This document shows positions 22,840-34,969 of a DNA stretch of 64,000 bases, piece by piece. The notes beneath the pieces are model-generated. The model worked only from the letters and a program-made list of their open reading frames with translations. It made no database searches and was not told where the DNA came from. Source of the DNA: Oxytricha trifallax (lineage: Eukaryota > Ciliophora > Spirotrichea > Sporadotrichida > Oxytrichidae); contig ARYC01000383.1 of NCBI GenBank assembly GCA_000711775.1, forward strand, positions 52,498 to 116,497, written 5' to 3'. How positions within the stretch are numbered: the first letter of the stretch is position 1; each line of letters opens with the position of its first letter. The translations under genes were made by a program, and so were the position numbers.

Positions 22840-24457
22840 AAACTTGCTCTGAGGTCAAACCTAGATCAGAAATGATATACTTCCTCAACAAGGCAATTTA
22901 AAGAAATCCTGATCTTATGGAACATATAAGTTTCATAAAAACAATCCCCTAGCATTCACTTAAATAAATAATACAGGGAGTATACTTAGCTTTCTTAGTG
23001 GGCTTTGATAGAATCTCAAAGAGGCCATAAAATTATCTTGCTAAACTTCTTCAATTAAATAATTACACAGAGTTACTAAAATAGACAAGAAATTTTAAAC
23101 AAACTTCAACATACAAAATTCATAACACCATCTAGGAGCCAATAGTACATTATAGAACTTATACTCAACCCAGATATAACAGAAGCCAATGAAGTTTTCG
23201 TCTATTAACAAGAACTCTTACTAACTATAATCTAATCTATATTAACAGCCATAGCCCTCTCCCTCTCAAATTTCTCAAATACTAAACACGTGTTAAATAT
23301 CAAGAATGGCACTCTAAATTAGTACTAAATACCGCTCATGTGACAAAAGGTTTTTGCGTCTCTAAATACTTAGGCATAGACCTAGTTATCCTAAAATTGT
23401 TTGAAACCTTTTAAGGAGTAAAAAAAGATGAATTATCTTTCACAGAGAATTTTGAAGAGCTAAAGAACCAAGATAATAAGATGTCATAGCAACCCACAAA
23501 AGCCTATACCTAAGATGTGGAAATGGAAGATAAGCTTGAAATAATTTAAAGACGCCCAAACTCCAACCTTAGAAATAACTTCCTTCCAAAATAAAGTCCA
23601 TAACTAACATAACCTAAAAACTTGATTAATGATGCAGGGACTTAGACTGATGATGCACTTACTATTTAATAGTAAAATAAATTATATTAGTCAATTAAAG
23701 ATTTAAGATTTAAATATATGGAAGCAATAATCATTAAGGGACTAGTCACCAGTGAACACTGGACTGAAGTAGAAGTAAATACCATAACAAAAATAAAACA
23801 GCTTACTCTACCTACCAATTTATACAAGAATTTAGACCTTGAACTGAGACAAGACTGGCAAGTTTTTGGCCAGAGTCTCACAAAAGATGTACTTAAAATT
23901 CCAAAATTCCTATAATATACTAAAATCTGTTTTGCTGGAGTAGACTAGACAAGACAAAAATTCTACTATTCTTAGAAACAGAACCACCGGAGAAATTGTT
24001 TTAACTTATGACAGAGATCCCTTAAACAAAAGGATATGTTCCACCGGAGGTAGGAATAATCAACGATGACTCTGAAGCCTACAAATACCTAATGTATGTA
24101 GATTAGATTATAATCAAATTAGAGGGTATTTCAAGACCCATAATGCTATAATCACTGGCCTTCATCACTGGAATCCTCTTTGACCTTATCGAAGAAGAAA
24201 AAAACGATAAGATCATCGAACTCGTGAACGAGCTCACTGGCAAAACAATTGACCTCACCTAAAGAACAGAGATTTCACATGAAAAACCTATAAGAGAATA
24301 CTATAAATTCAATCCTCATCTCAAAGAATTTTGGAAGAAGACACAGTCAAACCAGATAACAAAAAAGGGCTTTGACCCTTACATATATTTACATATATAA
24401 ATATATAAGATTGGGGGGGTCCCTAGAGACCTCAATGTGATTATATTATTATTATTA
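22840..24457 (+). mobile_element. Tailed element R2, plus orientation
   Basis: Broken coding sequence runs rightward and ends in the family tail at 24366-24457: AAAGGGCTTTGACCCTT, an AT stretch, GATTGGGGGGGTCCC, AGAGACCTCAATGTGAT, then an ATT microsatellite. The 5' limit is not sharp; coding character begins around 22.84 kb. Confidence 0.55.
23110..24395 (+). pseudogene. Decayed ORF of tailed element R2
   Basis: In the ciliate code the plus strand shows successive open frames: SNFSNTKHVLNIKNG, then GFCVSKYLGIDLVILKL through QTDDALTIQQ and EAIIIKGLVTSEHWTEVEV to QDWQVFGQSLTKDV, then after a frame change NDDSEAYKYLMYVDQIIIK, AFITGILFDLIEEEKND and REYYKFNPHLKEFWKK. The last motif resembles the HYFEIHPW and HFENQPWF motifs near the C-termini of R1 and R6. 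TGA stops and frame changes show decay. No reverse-transcriptase motif was recognised. Confidence 0.5.
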
Positions 24458-24960
24458 AAAGGCTATTTAATTAGGCTGTTTCTTTGATTATATTACTATT
24501 AATTGATAGGTTTCTTTATTGTTATGACATTCAAAAATAGTTTAAAATAATTCATTGCTTTATCCAAACAAAAACGTATTACTAACCTCAAGCAGTTTGT
24601 AAATATATTGAACATATTTTTCATTTTTATTTGTAATATCTCAGTTATAAAATATATGTTATGTTTAACAATTCTTTTTAAAAATATTTAAATAAAGTAA
24701 GTTAAGAAGTTGTGAAAATTAAACAAAATATATTATAATACTAATACAGTTTTTCTTTAAGAACATTATGTTAATACAAATGAATATTCCTTATCCAGCC
24801 ATTTTTAATCTAAGCTGTTTTGTTTGATTTTGAAATATTATAACATTTATAAATTCAGGTAGATTAAGAAAGTATTTAATATCGAACTTCAATTAAAAAT
24901 GAATATTTTAAATTTCTTAAAAGTTATTTTAGCAGTTTATAAATAATCCTAAATCTACAT
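24458..24960. other. AT-rich spacer
   Basis: Nothing supportable seen between element R2 and the first minus-strand coding island. Confidence 0.4.
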
Positions 24961-24969
24961 CTTTATTAT

Positions 24970-25195
24970 AAACTCATTAGAATAAAGCATTATTTATCTG
25001 ATAAATTATTATTTATTTTGGCATTATCATATTATTAACTTCTATTAATTGACGCCTTTAACTCCTTCTAATAACGAAATACATCAAAATCAGTCGACGG
25101 GATTGTCTCTAGTATTCTTTTGATATCGCAGTTTTTAGCAAGCAGTTGCCTTACAAATGTTAAGTGATAAGGCAAATTAGTCAGAGGTATAAATA
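24970..25195 (-). pseudogene. Coding island, unrecognised (exon or remnant)
   Basis: Minus-strand frame with good protein character: LTNLPYHLTFVRQLLAKNCD, IKRILETIPSTDFDVFRYQK, ending in an Asn/Gln-rich stretch. It lies downstream of the larger coding region at 26.0-27.3 kb on the same strand, with tailed element R3 between them. It may be an exon of that gene or a separate remnant. Confidence 0.4.
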
Positions 25196-25741
25196 TAACA
25201 AGATTATAATTAAAAAATTATAACTTGAAACATTATGATATTAATTTTAAAGATTAACAGCGATTCATAAAAACTATACTATAGCGTGACTCTCTATGTC
25301 AATATAATTAAATATATATTTAATTAATTAATATTGTGAGTTTTTATTGAGGCAATATGAAAGTTAACCATTTACGAATTATGGTTACTGGTGTTAATCG
25401 AATACCATAATGATTAGAATAAACATATACAATTTTAAAATGACTATGCCAAAACATAATTCATCTTCAATTCACTATTATTAAAACTTACCAGACTAGA
25501 GATGAAATTTAATCAAAACAAAAAGTGATAGTTAAATATATGTGAATGAAACTGGTAAATATACCACCGATACTTGAATCATTCATGATTGGGTACCTTG
25601 TATCAGTGTCAAATTGATAAGAAAAGTATATTCTCCAATAAAAGTTTGATTTTGATGATGTTAAATCACTAAGTTAACAGTCATAAATTATGAAGAACTT
25701 TTGCTCTTACTAGAAGAAAGAAGCATTATAATAAAAATTAA

Positions 25742-25860
25742 TTCACATTGTGGCTAAAAAGTCCCCGATCTTATTTTTGCTAATTTATTAATAAAAAGGT
25801 CAAGCCCTTTCAATTTAAGTTGTCTTCAAGTCGACTCTTTCTCCACTTAAAGGGAGAGGT
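25742..25860 (-). mobile_element. Tailed element R3: diverged tail only
   Basis: Minus-orientation tail with CACATTGTGG, GTCCCCGATC, an AT stretch and AAGGTCAAGCCCTTT, matching the order of landmarks in R1. The adjoining sequence (CTTCAAGTCGACTC) is too short and diverged to assign coding content. Confidence 0.55.
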
Positions 25861-25999
25861 ATATCACTTCATGATATTTAAATTAATCTATTAACTCCTG
25901 GCTTAACTCTTGATTTTAAGTCTCCATTATGTTTTATATTTGCTTCAATAAATATATGTCAATTATTTATTCATATTTTACGAGTTATCAATCAGCTTG

Positions 26000-27290
26000 A
26001 TGAAAATGTTCATATTCATCTTTTCAATACATTATAGGATTACCCCATTTTTTGTCCTCTCATAGTTGAATAATATTTGTTATAGAAAAACCATCGTCTT
26101 GTATGAGTCTTCATCAACTGATAGTATGCTGGAACACAGCACCAAGTGTTGAGTTCACCGTCTCTTAATTAATTAGTACCATGTATCTGGAAATAAGCAT
26201 CTGTATTCAGATTATAAAAATAAAGGATAACTTAATCTTCATCTAATCTGTTCCTACAAGCTAGAGATTTACATGAAATGGGGATCTTTAAGACATCTTT
26301 TAACAAAAAGAACTAAACTGTTCCCATACAAAATTAGCATTTAGATAGAGGTCTTTATATATATTTGCGGGTAGTGTGAGTTGTAGCATTTTTACCAGGC
26401 TGTTAATATAATATTCTCTTTTTAATATTCATTTGTGACAATATTCAATGAGTCTATATATATCTTAATGAGAATATACTTTAATTAAATATTTATATAT
26501 ATTACCTATATTAAACGTCTTTGGTTTAAGTTTATGCGTTGTTCATTTAATTTTCTAATTGAATTAAATACATTCCCCCTAATTCTTTTCATTTCCGTTC
26601 AACTTATATTTGTTGGATATACTCTCTTTACATGTCTTAATATTTTCTTTGTTCTTAAGATAAGCTATATCCACGTATCTTAAGCACCTTGTAACACCGT
26701 CGTGTCATACTTAATTTCTATTTCTTAGATACCAACTTGGCCTTGATCTAAGACACCTAGTGTATTGAGCAGACTTGATAAGACACAACATCAGTCTAGT
26801 CTATTGTTTAGAGTGGTGGGATTCTTGCCATATATGTTGCAGTTAAAAGAATCTTCACTAGTTCTTAGTAGTATTCTATCAATTATTTAAATTAAAAAAT
26901 TTAATTTGTATAAGCTATTGTAATTACCGTCTCAATAGTTTACCCTTAATTATATTTGATGTCATAGTGCCATGTTTATAATAATGTCTTTTATGATAAT
27001 TATTGTCAAGATTTTTTCATCATGTAAGGTGGTATTTTAACTGTAGAGACAACTTTACTTTAATTTTAAACCTCTATTCTATCTCTCTGACTGATTTTAT
27101 AATACTTTTAATAATTTTTATCAATTATACTCATATTATTAGGTTGTATGTAGGCCAATTTGATAGCATCTATGAATTATTTGTTAGATTTATTTTGGAC
27201 AGGTTGATTTAAAATGATAAAACTAATCAAAGGAAGATGAAGAGAGTTATCTGAGTTATTTAATATTTGTGTAAAAAAGCATATCATTTT
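26000..27290 (-). pseudogene. Intron-containing coding region, unrecognised, with internal stops or frameshifts
   Basis: Minus-strand segments in N-to-C order: 27290-27007 (NSDNSLHLPLISFIILNQPV, QFIDAIKLAYIQPNN, KVVSTVKIPPYMMKKS, TGA); about 26800-26506 (QIKAKLVSKKQKLSMTRRCY, LKIRGYSLSQEQRKYQDMQR, a TGA at 26589-26591, then LGGMYLIQLENQMNNAQ); an intron at 26400-26505; then LVKMLQLTLPANIYKDLYLN; and after a frame change LKIPISCKSLACRNRLDEDQ, DAYFQIHGTNQLRDGELNTW and YYQLMKTHTRRWFFYNKYYS to about 26005. The intron (GTAATATA ... TTAACAG) joins frames correctly. Either a decayed gene or a real gene whose other introns I placed wrongly. Confidence 0.45.
26400..26505 (-). other. Probable 106-nt intron
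   Basis: On the minus strand it begins GTAATATATATAA and ends TATTAACAG. Splicing joins GTTTAATATAG to CCTGGTAAAAATGC and continues one open frame (..DVQY-SLVKMLQLTLP..). Confidence 0.55.
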
Positions 27291-27892
27291 GCTATTTCTT
27301 AACTTCCACAAATCTTTTAATTTAACACTGAATAAAAAAGCATTTAATCAAAATAAAACGCATTAATCACTTGCATTTTGAGGCTGATCATAGAGTTCAA
27401 GAAATGTATAAAGCCATTTTAGTTAAATACTATATAAAGAGTGGGGTAGTTAAATATAAACAGAACTAACTTGGTTTATTGGACACTTGTCTATCTCGTA
27501 ATCTCCAGTACCCTGCGTCTTATCTTGGAAATTCAAATGGTGCCTCTGGTAAGTTTTAACTGCATAATTTTCCTGTACCATTTTATCAAACTAAAGTAGG
27601 AAAATGATGGAATAAAAAGCTAATGTATTATCTAATGAAAATTTAAATAATGATCAACTCTTCCAGATCAAAGAATATATCAAAGCATTATTGTTACCAA
27701 AAAGTGACATAAATGCAGCATATTCATGGCAAAGTTCCCAAAATTACTGTACTTATTGATGCAATGAGATATCTTAATGTTACTTTCTATTTGATAAAAA
27801 TGTAATAAGTGACATCTAAAGTTATTTTATATGCATTTAACAAAGATAATGTCACAAACCTATGCTCTCTTGTGAACTTTATGTTATAGTTT

Positions 27893-29137
27893 AATTATAA
27901 TTATAATAATTAACTCACATCTAGATCTCAGGGATCTATGAATATAAAATATGTTAAAGGATCAAGTTCCTTTTTTCATGTGAATAGTTTTAATTAAATT
28001 AAAACTAAAACTTAAATATACTTCAGAATTTTTGTTTGTGTCTGAGTCTTTTTGCATTTCTATAGTCGTTAACACGACGAATTCTTTTAACTTCAATTTT
28101 TATTTGTAGGGCTTATTCAATAGTCCTCCCAATTGTCATCGCTACTGTCTTCGTGGTGACTTGAATAGCTCTACCACTCTGAGAAATCGTTTAAGTTAGG
28201 TGGTTAGTCTGGAGTGAGATCAATTTCTCCTCCTTCAAATTGCTATTCTTGTTTAATTTTAGTTCTTGCATAAGTAAGGACTCTTTTATTATCAGAGTAG
28301 AGTTCTTTATTGATTTCCTTGTTTGGGTTGGATGAGTAGCTGTATTTTTCATAGACTTCGATTGTTCTACAATTTTTTAATGTGGGTCTCTTGATGTTCA
28401 CCTACCTTTCCCCTGACTATCTGTTCACGTTTCTCCTATAGGAGATTAATGCGTCGTAGTTTTCTTTTCTAGTGAGTACCTTTTTCTTAAATTCTAAATT
28501 CTTGAGGAAGAATAAATACTTTTCTAGTTGTTTGGATGAGTGAGTACCGAATTTTTGTTTTTATCTTTGAATTTCTTCTTGCTTCATATCAATAGAGAAC
28601 TAAGTTTTCTAGGATTTGAAGGAAAGGATATATTCAAGTTGTGGTCTTTAAGGGACAAACTACTTGAGATGTTTCTTCTTTTAGGGTCTTATTGTTGGCT
28701 GAGGTTATTCGGTTTGCTAGGGTCATTGTTATTTCACTTCCTCTTATTCTATGATGAAAGTTTATCTAACTTCTTCCTCATCTTTCATAATGATATCGGA
28801 AAGATTTTCTGATTGGGTTAAGGCTTGAGTGGGTGGTTTTTGGTTTTCCTCTTAAGTAACTACTTGTACTATATGTGTTAAGCCATGAGTAGTTGCTATC
28901 ACATTTTTAGATTCTTAATATTGGGTACTATTGATTAGTATCTCTGATAAGATTCTGATTGGGTGCTTCGGTCAAAATTTAGGTTGGTCGGATAGGTACT
29001 GATCTGTGACCTATTCCCATACTTGGGGTTCTAGATAGGTCTGAATCTGAGTCTATTGAATAAGAGTTGTCTAAGATATCTGAAAATGAACAGTTAAGTT
29101 GGAGTGCTAGATTGTGTGATTCCTTGGAGATCTTCAT
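27893..29137 (-). mobile_element. Tailed element R4, minus orientation, diverged tail
   Basis: The tail at 27893-27976 is an eroded version of the family tail: ACTCACATCTAGATCTCAGG, GATC, an AT stretch, GGATCAAGTTCC. The ORF upstream of it (28117-29137) reads toward the tail as in R1. An ATT-rich microsatellite lies at the outer edge. Confidence 0.5.
28117..29137 (-). pseudogene. ORF1-like acidic/Gln-rich protein of tailed element R4, two breaks
   Basis: From ATG 29137 (KISKESHNLALQLNCSFSDI, then SIDSDSDLSRTPSMG) through a frame change near 28920 into NVIATTHGLTHIVQVVTQEE and NLSDIIMKDEEEVRQTFIIE. After one TGA it continues with QKFGTHSSKQLEKYLFFLKN, NYDALISYRRNVNRQ and TLKNCRTIEVYEKYSYSS. 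It ends EWQSYSSHHEDSSDDNWEDY at TGA 28117-28119. The acidic WED/NW motif recalls the ENWSDDED stretch of R6 and DWSDEEDD of R1. Function unknown; an ORF1-type structural protein is an inference. Confidence 0.5.
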
Positions 29138-29139
29138 GG

Positions 29140-30340
29140 TTTTCTGAAGTAATAGTAGAGTAGCTAGTTTTTAAGTTTCCAGCTTGTAAGGAAGTTAATG
29201 ATTTGCCCTGTGGCTGCTTGTTAAGAGCTTGAAAATTTGCTAAAATAGATTTAGAATGTTTTGAAACTGAGTAGAAGGTACCATGTTCTGAGAATGAATG
29301 ATCTTTCCCTTTTGCTAAGTCTAGCGCAATCCTCGAATTTAGTAGTTCTCTAAAAATGAGCTAGTTCGCTTTAAGTGAGATGAGTTCTATTCGCTATGAT
29401 TGATATATCTAGATAGGGAGTAACTTAGTTTGTTTAAGTCAGTTTTCATTGTGACTATTTGGGTGTGAATTTAGGTAGGTTTCATTTAATTCCTTTTTAA
29501 TCTAGTAATATGGTTTAATATTATATTAAATTATTTTAGGTGTTATGACTCTAATATGTTAGAGTTTAACCATTAAAGGTTTTAGTTAGACATTAGATGC
29601 TTCAGGCTGAATAAGTATTCATAAATCATTTCTAATTCTAAAGAACCTTTTCATTTTACAATAAAATGACTAATACATATATTTATATAATAAAGGATAC
29701 AAAGAAATGATCGATAAAGCTTTCACCTTATTTACATGTTATTTGATTATAATATTCTCTAAATTCTCACATACTTTCATTACGAGGGTGTATTCAAGAT
29801 CCTGGTATTTTTAATTGCAATTAACCCCAGCATGTATATAATTAAATTAAAAATAGAATTATATGCACTCAAATTTGAATTGCTTTGGCTTTAAAGGCAG
29901 CAATTAAATAATGATCATGAGTAGTTTATTATTATAAGTACTTTATTGGCTTTGATTGTGTTCTTATTGTTGTTGTTGTTGTTATTGCTGATAAAATAAT
30001 CAATTAATATATTTCATCTTAATTCTTCCTTTTCATCTTCTTCTCTTGCTTTTTCTTTTAAATAATGCTAAATTATTGAGAAATAAATCGTCATTGAAAT
30101 ATAAACATTAGTTAACAAAATTAAGAAAAGTACTTACTTATAAAATATAAACATATCTGACAGTTATGATGACAAATGAAGAACTATTCACAATGAAATA
30201 ATCATGATTTTCTTTGTATAGAGATATATAAATACCGTATACAATGCAACATTTAATAATATGCAAATCACATTATAACATATAAATTTTAATTTATTTT
30301 TATAAGGTCTTCCAATTTAAAATGCTGTTTAGTAAGATTG
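29140..30340. other. AT-rich spacer
   Basis: Contains a short TTG-type microsatellite near 29965 (TTGTTGTTGTTGTTG). No gene supported. Confidence 0.4.
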
Positions 30341-30347
30341 AACGAAG

Positions 30348-30592
30348 AGTCAACTTGAAGTGAATACTGGCGAAATCCAAAAAGGAATGTCTCTCTAAGA
30401 TTGCCTCTTCTATTTTGATTCATTGAATGTTTACTTTACTTGTTAATGCATAGCCACCATTGCTCTTTTGCTGTACTTGCTGCAAAATTCTTCATACTCT
30501 TCTAATTTGAAGTTCTCTTTAACGTGTTGCTGAGCACACACCTTGAGCTTCCTGGTTTGAATAGGATCTTGTGTTACTCTCTATGGTTATAA
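30348..30592 (-). pseudogene. Coding island, unrecognised (exon-like, ends at TGA)
   Basis: Minus frame with VTQDPIQTRKLKVCAQQHVK, ENFKLEEYEEFCSKYSKRAM and a Gln/Lys-rich run, ending IPFWISPVFTSS and TGA at about 30348. The composition is protein-like in an AT-rich setting. Its 5' side ends near CACCAAG, a possible splice acceptor. It could be the last exon of a minus-strand gene. Confidence 0.45.
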
Positions 30593-31670
30593 CTTGGTGT
30601 TATGCTCTTAATAAATAATTATATTAATATATAATTAATAGTAATAATGCTATACGGTATGTGTGTTTATTCACGTAGTCATCTCAATTCAAGTTGAATG
30701 TTCTAGAATCTCCTCTTGAACTAAATCAAGTAGTAAGCCCTATAGTAAATAAACCTTTATTACTACTAAATTAAATGTGTATTTTATCTAACTACATCCC
30801 TCGTTAAGTCAATTAAAACAACGACATTTATAATAGAAAGTTAAATAATTGAATATTGATAAGATTAATAAGAGCACTAACAACACCTGGAAGAAGTTGG
30901 CTTAATCAAGATTATGCTATTTAACACCTATAAATTTATGATTCAAGATTTCTCTTGATACTAGCATAAAATCTTTTAAGAATTGAAAAGCTTGAATTGC
31001 CATTGTTTAATGTAATCTAAATCTAATGATTTATACTAAATAAATATAAATACCAAAGACATAACTATATAAACTATATAAATAACTTTATATAAATAAG
31101 AGATAAATTTGTGTAAATCTCCCAAATATTCTAATTGTGATTAAATTACATGTCATATGCTGCTCTATAGTTCATATTAGAGAAAATTAATAAAGTTAAA
31201 GATGCAGTTCTAAGTCAAATTATTAACGAAATTACTCCATCTTCTACATGGGGATAATCTATTTGACCAGAGTATGCTCCAAGGAAAGTTCTTGGGGGGG
31301 GGGTAAATTAATAATATATTATACATATTTCAAATAACATGAGTTGTCTTTATATAATAAATTAACAGCTTTATAGCATCTCACTATAACCTATTTACAT
31401 TCTCAAATATTTAATTAATTTTATTTAAGTTAGATAGATAATAAAGAATAAATTGAGCGAATACTTTCTTGAAAATCGTTTTATAATGCTTAATATATTT
31501 ACTTCATCCAATAAATTAGAATCTTTAATATATTATACTTGCATTGAGTAGTGTAACATTAAATGTAAAAAACAATAATAAAGCCATTTATGATTATTGA
31601 ATGTTTGTATTATGCTAATGACATCTTCAAACTCTTGAATTGTCCTGATCATCTGTGGTTTACAGCTTTG

Positions 31671-31820
31671 TCACTCCTGGCTCTCTATCTTTGCTTTCTT
31701 CACTTGGTGTTCTTCATTCTATTTATCAGCTAAATTTCCTTGTTTTTGACTCATCCTCTCCTCTTCTATTGTTTGTATTGGCGTCTGAGTATATACAATC
31801 TTTCTTTCAATAATCTTCAT
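31671..31820 (-). pseudogene. Small charged coding island (49 codons)
   Basis: ATG at 31820 to TGA 31671-31673: KIIERKIVYTQTPIQTIEEE followed by a Lys/Glu/Gln-rich tail. Short, but with clear charge pattern and Gln encoded by TAG. Probably an exon or a fragment of the same minus-strand coding region as its neighbours. Confidence 0.35.
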
Positions 31821-32169
31821 TTTTCTTAGTGTTATATAGAAAGTTAGTCATTTAATTCTGACATGTTTCTACCGATTCCCTGAATTTTCTATCACAATTA
31901 TGGTACTTTCAATATATTTGTAATATTACTTCACCAATATTGAACAAATCATCCCGTTCATGTGCTAGATCTGTTAATCATAATTTTAGTTATACATAAA
32001 CTTGCAATATATCATTTTTGATTCATCTCTTTATATATTTATATATACAAGTCATTTAGTTTTATGGAAGCTCCCGATATCTTTATATATATATTTTTAC
32101 AATATAATTTCTAGGTTAAACATTAAGTTTTATTTTTGTATACTTTACCCAATCTTTAGCAAATATTTC

Positions 32170-33150
32170 GAATATTTATTCCTCTAAAATATAAGAATAG
32201 AGATCATCATAGTAATCTCATGGACCCCAACATGATACATTTTCGTTTAATTTTTGAAATTTAATCCATCAATTCATTTGATTTCTAACGCATTTTCATA
32301 AAACCATAGGAATTCCTACAGGACTGTTAAGGTTTTTAAATTAATAGCATCATACAATATTTATTTATTCTTAAAACTGCCCAGTTTAGCTCACTATATG
32401 TTAAATTAAGAATATACTGACAAAGTTAATCAATAAAACAATTCTAGTCCTCTGCATAATCTACAACTTTCTAGTTTAATATTCCGAACTATTTATCAAG
32501 GCTTTGAGTTATACTTTCATTCCTTACTTTTGATGTCAATGTAGGTATTCTTAACTCATTTGAATAGACTAGACGTTCTCAACTAGACTTATTATTTGCT
32601 TTATTAAATCGTTGTTATTATCACTTCTTGGAATAAATCAGAGTGTTTCTACTCCACCATGATTTTTCTTGAACATTTATGATGCTACTTAAACAATAAA
32701 TCTTCTTATTTCTTTCTATCTTCTAAGATATCAGTCAATATTTAATTATCAGTTCTTTTCAAGGAAATGAATTTACCAAATCCTCGACATTAAACCTCTG
32801 TTAAGTCAAGAAGCCTAATGAATAACTATATGTCTCTTTTTTACGCATTTAAAGTGGTCTTCATCTCTAATTATTATATCTTTTTGGCTTTTGGGCCAAT
32901 TAAGTTTCTTGCTTAGTTTTGGTTATCCCATCTTAAAACACATTTTGTTAGTAGTAATAGGATTCTTTCGTATTAATTTTATTGATAATTCCCAGTAACA
33001 ACCTGATCCTTGCCTTGCTTCAAATTGTATGACTAAATATAAACTTTTTCTTCTGCTCCTAGAACTTTCATTGATGCTGTAATCCCCTGAATCTTCATCC
33101 TTTAACCTAACTTCTAGTAGTTTCATTGGTTTTGTCTTCTTTGATGCCAA
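32170..33150 (-). pseudogene. Frameshifted coding region, unrecognised (about 330 codons)
   Basis: Minus-strand pieces in three frames: PMKLLEVRLKDEDSGDYSIN, QGSGCYWELSIKLIRKNP, IIIRDEDHFKCVKKRHIV; then CRGFGKFISLKRTDNQILTD and EDLLFKQHHKCSRKIMVEQK; then NDLIKQIISLVENVQSIQ; then ITQSLDKQFGILNQKVVDYA, NCFIDQLCQYILNLTYSELN, NSYGFMKMRQKSNELMDQIS and a TGA near 32210. Each piece stops where the next begins, as in a decayed gene with several indels. The family is not recognised. Confidence 0.45.
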
Positions 33151-33479
33151 TAGTTCTTAATATTTTTAATTATTTAATTAATTATATTACCTTATTTTGT
33201 ATGATTATATACAACTTTATTATAAATTTATTAAAAATTTAATATAACTAAATTGAATTTAGTATCATCGAATTCATGAACTTGTTTCTAATTGATTTTC
33301 ATCACTCTGAGCAGCTTTTTTACTGGTTAATTATAAATATTAATAGGTTCATTTAGAACTTTGTTTTAAATATTTGATATCGTATTATTAAATTAGGTTG
33401 ACACTTATAGGAACTGTGTGATAAGTCTATATGACAAACATTCCAAATAAATAGTTGTACAACCAGGGTTCCCCTAAAT

Positions 33480-34969
33480 AGTTCGGAACCCAAAGCTAAT
33501 TCAAAAACGAGGTACCTTAAAGGTATGAAATTACTAATAGGCACGACGATGGCCATTGAGAAACAGACAGTGAAATGTCTGATAATGATGCAAAGTATTA
33601 TCTTCGTGGATTCTTTAATACAGCCTCGAGCTAGAAATGTACGCCAGCAAAGATTCAGCAATGGAAGACGAAGATACAAACTTCCTCCCTCTTTACTGCA
33701 ATTAAATAACACACTACAATTATGGTACCAACACATCTCTCAACCAACACAGCACAATCACTGGAAGCATTAAGTACTAATTGCTCCTTCATACTAAAAT
33801 GAATTTGACTGGTAAACACCCGAGTATATACCTAGATCAGTCAACCCCTTCCAGAAAAAAGAAACCTTTTTATATCTATTTAATAGCCTAGTCCACAAAG
33901 AAGACTAAACACTAATATAGTTCAATAACGAACTAACAGGTTTAAATCAAATTGAAAGGTTAAAAAACAGAGATTTCAACTCAATACACGTAGATTTACT
34001 TACCTCCAATAGGTCTTAACAAATCTTTTTATCTCACAAAACCGAGAGACCCCTAAAACAAAACCCCACTAGTAAATAGGCGGAAAAAGGCTTTAAAAAC
34101 TAGACTGAAATTTAGGGAAAAATCTTTTTTAACAAACAATAAACAGTTATCTAAAAGACCTAGCTTCTTCAATTCGAATAAAGGAATATACGATGACTAA
34201 ATCGGCTATGGAAAATAAATCATAATCCCCTTAATTCAACAATAAACTACTACTAAAGAAGAAAGACATAAAATGCCAAAGGAGTCACTCCATGGCAAAG
34301 GTCAGACATTATATAAGATTCTTCCAGGGGTACTAAGTGACTCCAAAAATACATCACGACTAGATACCTGATCAGAAACTGACCAGTTTCTGATCAATAC
34401 TTCAACAGAACCCAAGACTATATACAATATTCATACCTAGTCAATATAAATAGAACTAGATATACTACTTAGAACCAATGAAATTTAATCAAAACTTTTA
34501 CTAAGTAGCTTCAAAAATTTCAACACAATGAGATCAGGTTCCAACTGCTTTAAAGAATAATTGACTCTAAAAAAATCAATGAAGATCCTCAATTTGAACA
34601 ATGGGAAATCTAGTTAAATAATTAACTCAGCCCCTTCATCTGAGTTGTGATTAAGAAACATACAAGAAAGAGCCCTTCTCACCAACACACTTCAACAAAG
34701 TGAAAATCACACAGTTTTTCAACATCTTAACAACAACTATTCAGCCTAAAGAAACAGAATAAGAAAGAGACAGAGAAAAGAACACATAAAGAAAAAGAAA
34801 TGGATTGACAAAAGAGAAAGAGAAGAGAACTATTTTAAGTGAGAAAGTTAATGTCCATATTAACTAATCACAATTATAACTTAAAAGGGCTTGACACTTA
34901 ACATATTACTATATATTATCGATCGGGGAGTTCACAGAGACCTCAATGTGATCTTAATATTATTATTTG
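33480..34969 (+). mobile_element. Tailed element R5, plus orientation, heavily decayed
   Basis: The tail at 34884-34969 has AAAAGGGCTTGACACTT, an AT stretch, GATCGGGGAG, CAGAGACCTCAATGTGATC and an ATT-rich end. Upstream plus-strand frames are broken but coding-like: AKYYLRGFFNTASS near 33590 and a basic C-terminal stretch (RKRQRKEHIKKKKWIDKRER) ending at TGA 34840-34842. The basic end matches the Lys/Arg-rich C-termini of R1 and R6. Confidence 0.5.

Noticed and set aside
16754-24457. One 7.7-kb element with terminal inverted repeats formed by tails R1 and R2
   Set aside because: The same tail also closes R3 to R6 singly, always on the 3' side of an ORF and always with ATT repeats outside, so separate tailed insertions explain the pattern better. 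Not fully excluded.
26005-26340. SP-RING (PIAS/Siz) zinc finger in the coding region at 26 kb
   Set aside because: A short stretch (LKIPISCKSLAC ... NTWCC) recalls it, but the His and the W-x-C-P-x-C spacing are missing.
31288-31303. Polyguanine run as an IES boundary signal
   Set aside because: It is an isolated G run, not the A5G5 pattern described for one Tetrahymena eliminated sequence, and no partner was found.
33353-33773. Overlapping 127-codon minus and 82-codon plus frames
   Set aside because: The plus strand in the ciliate code fits the R5 remnant better; both listed frames are likely shadows.
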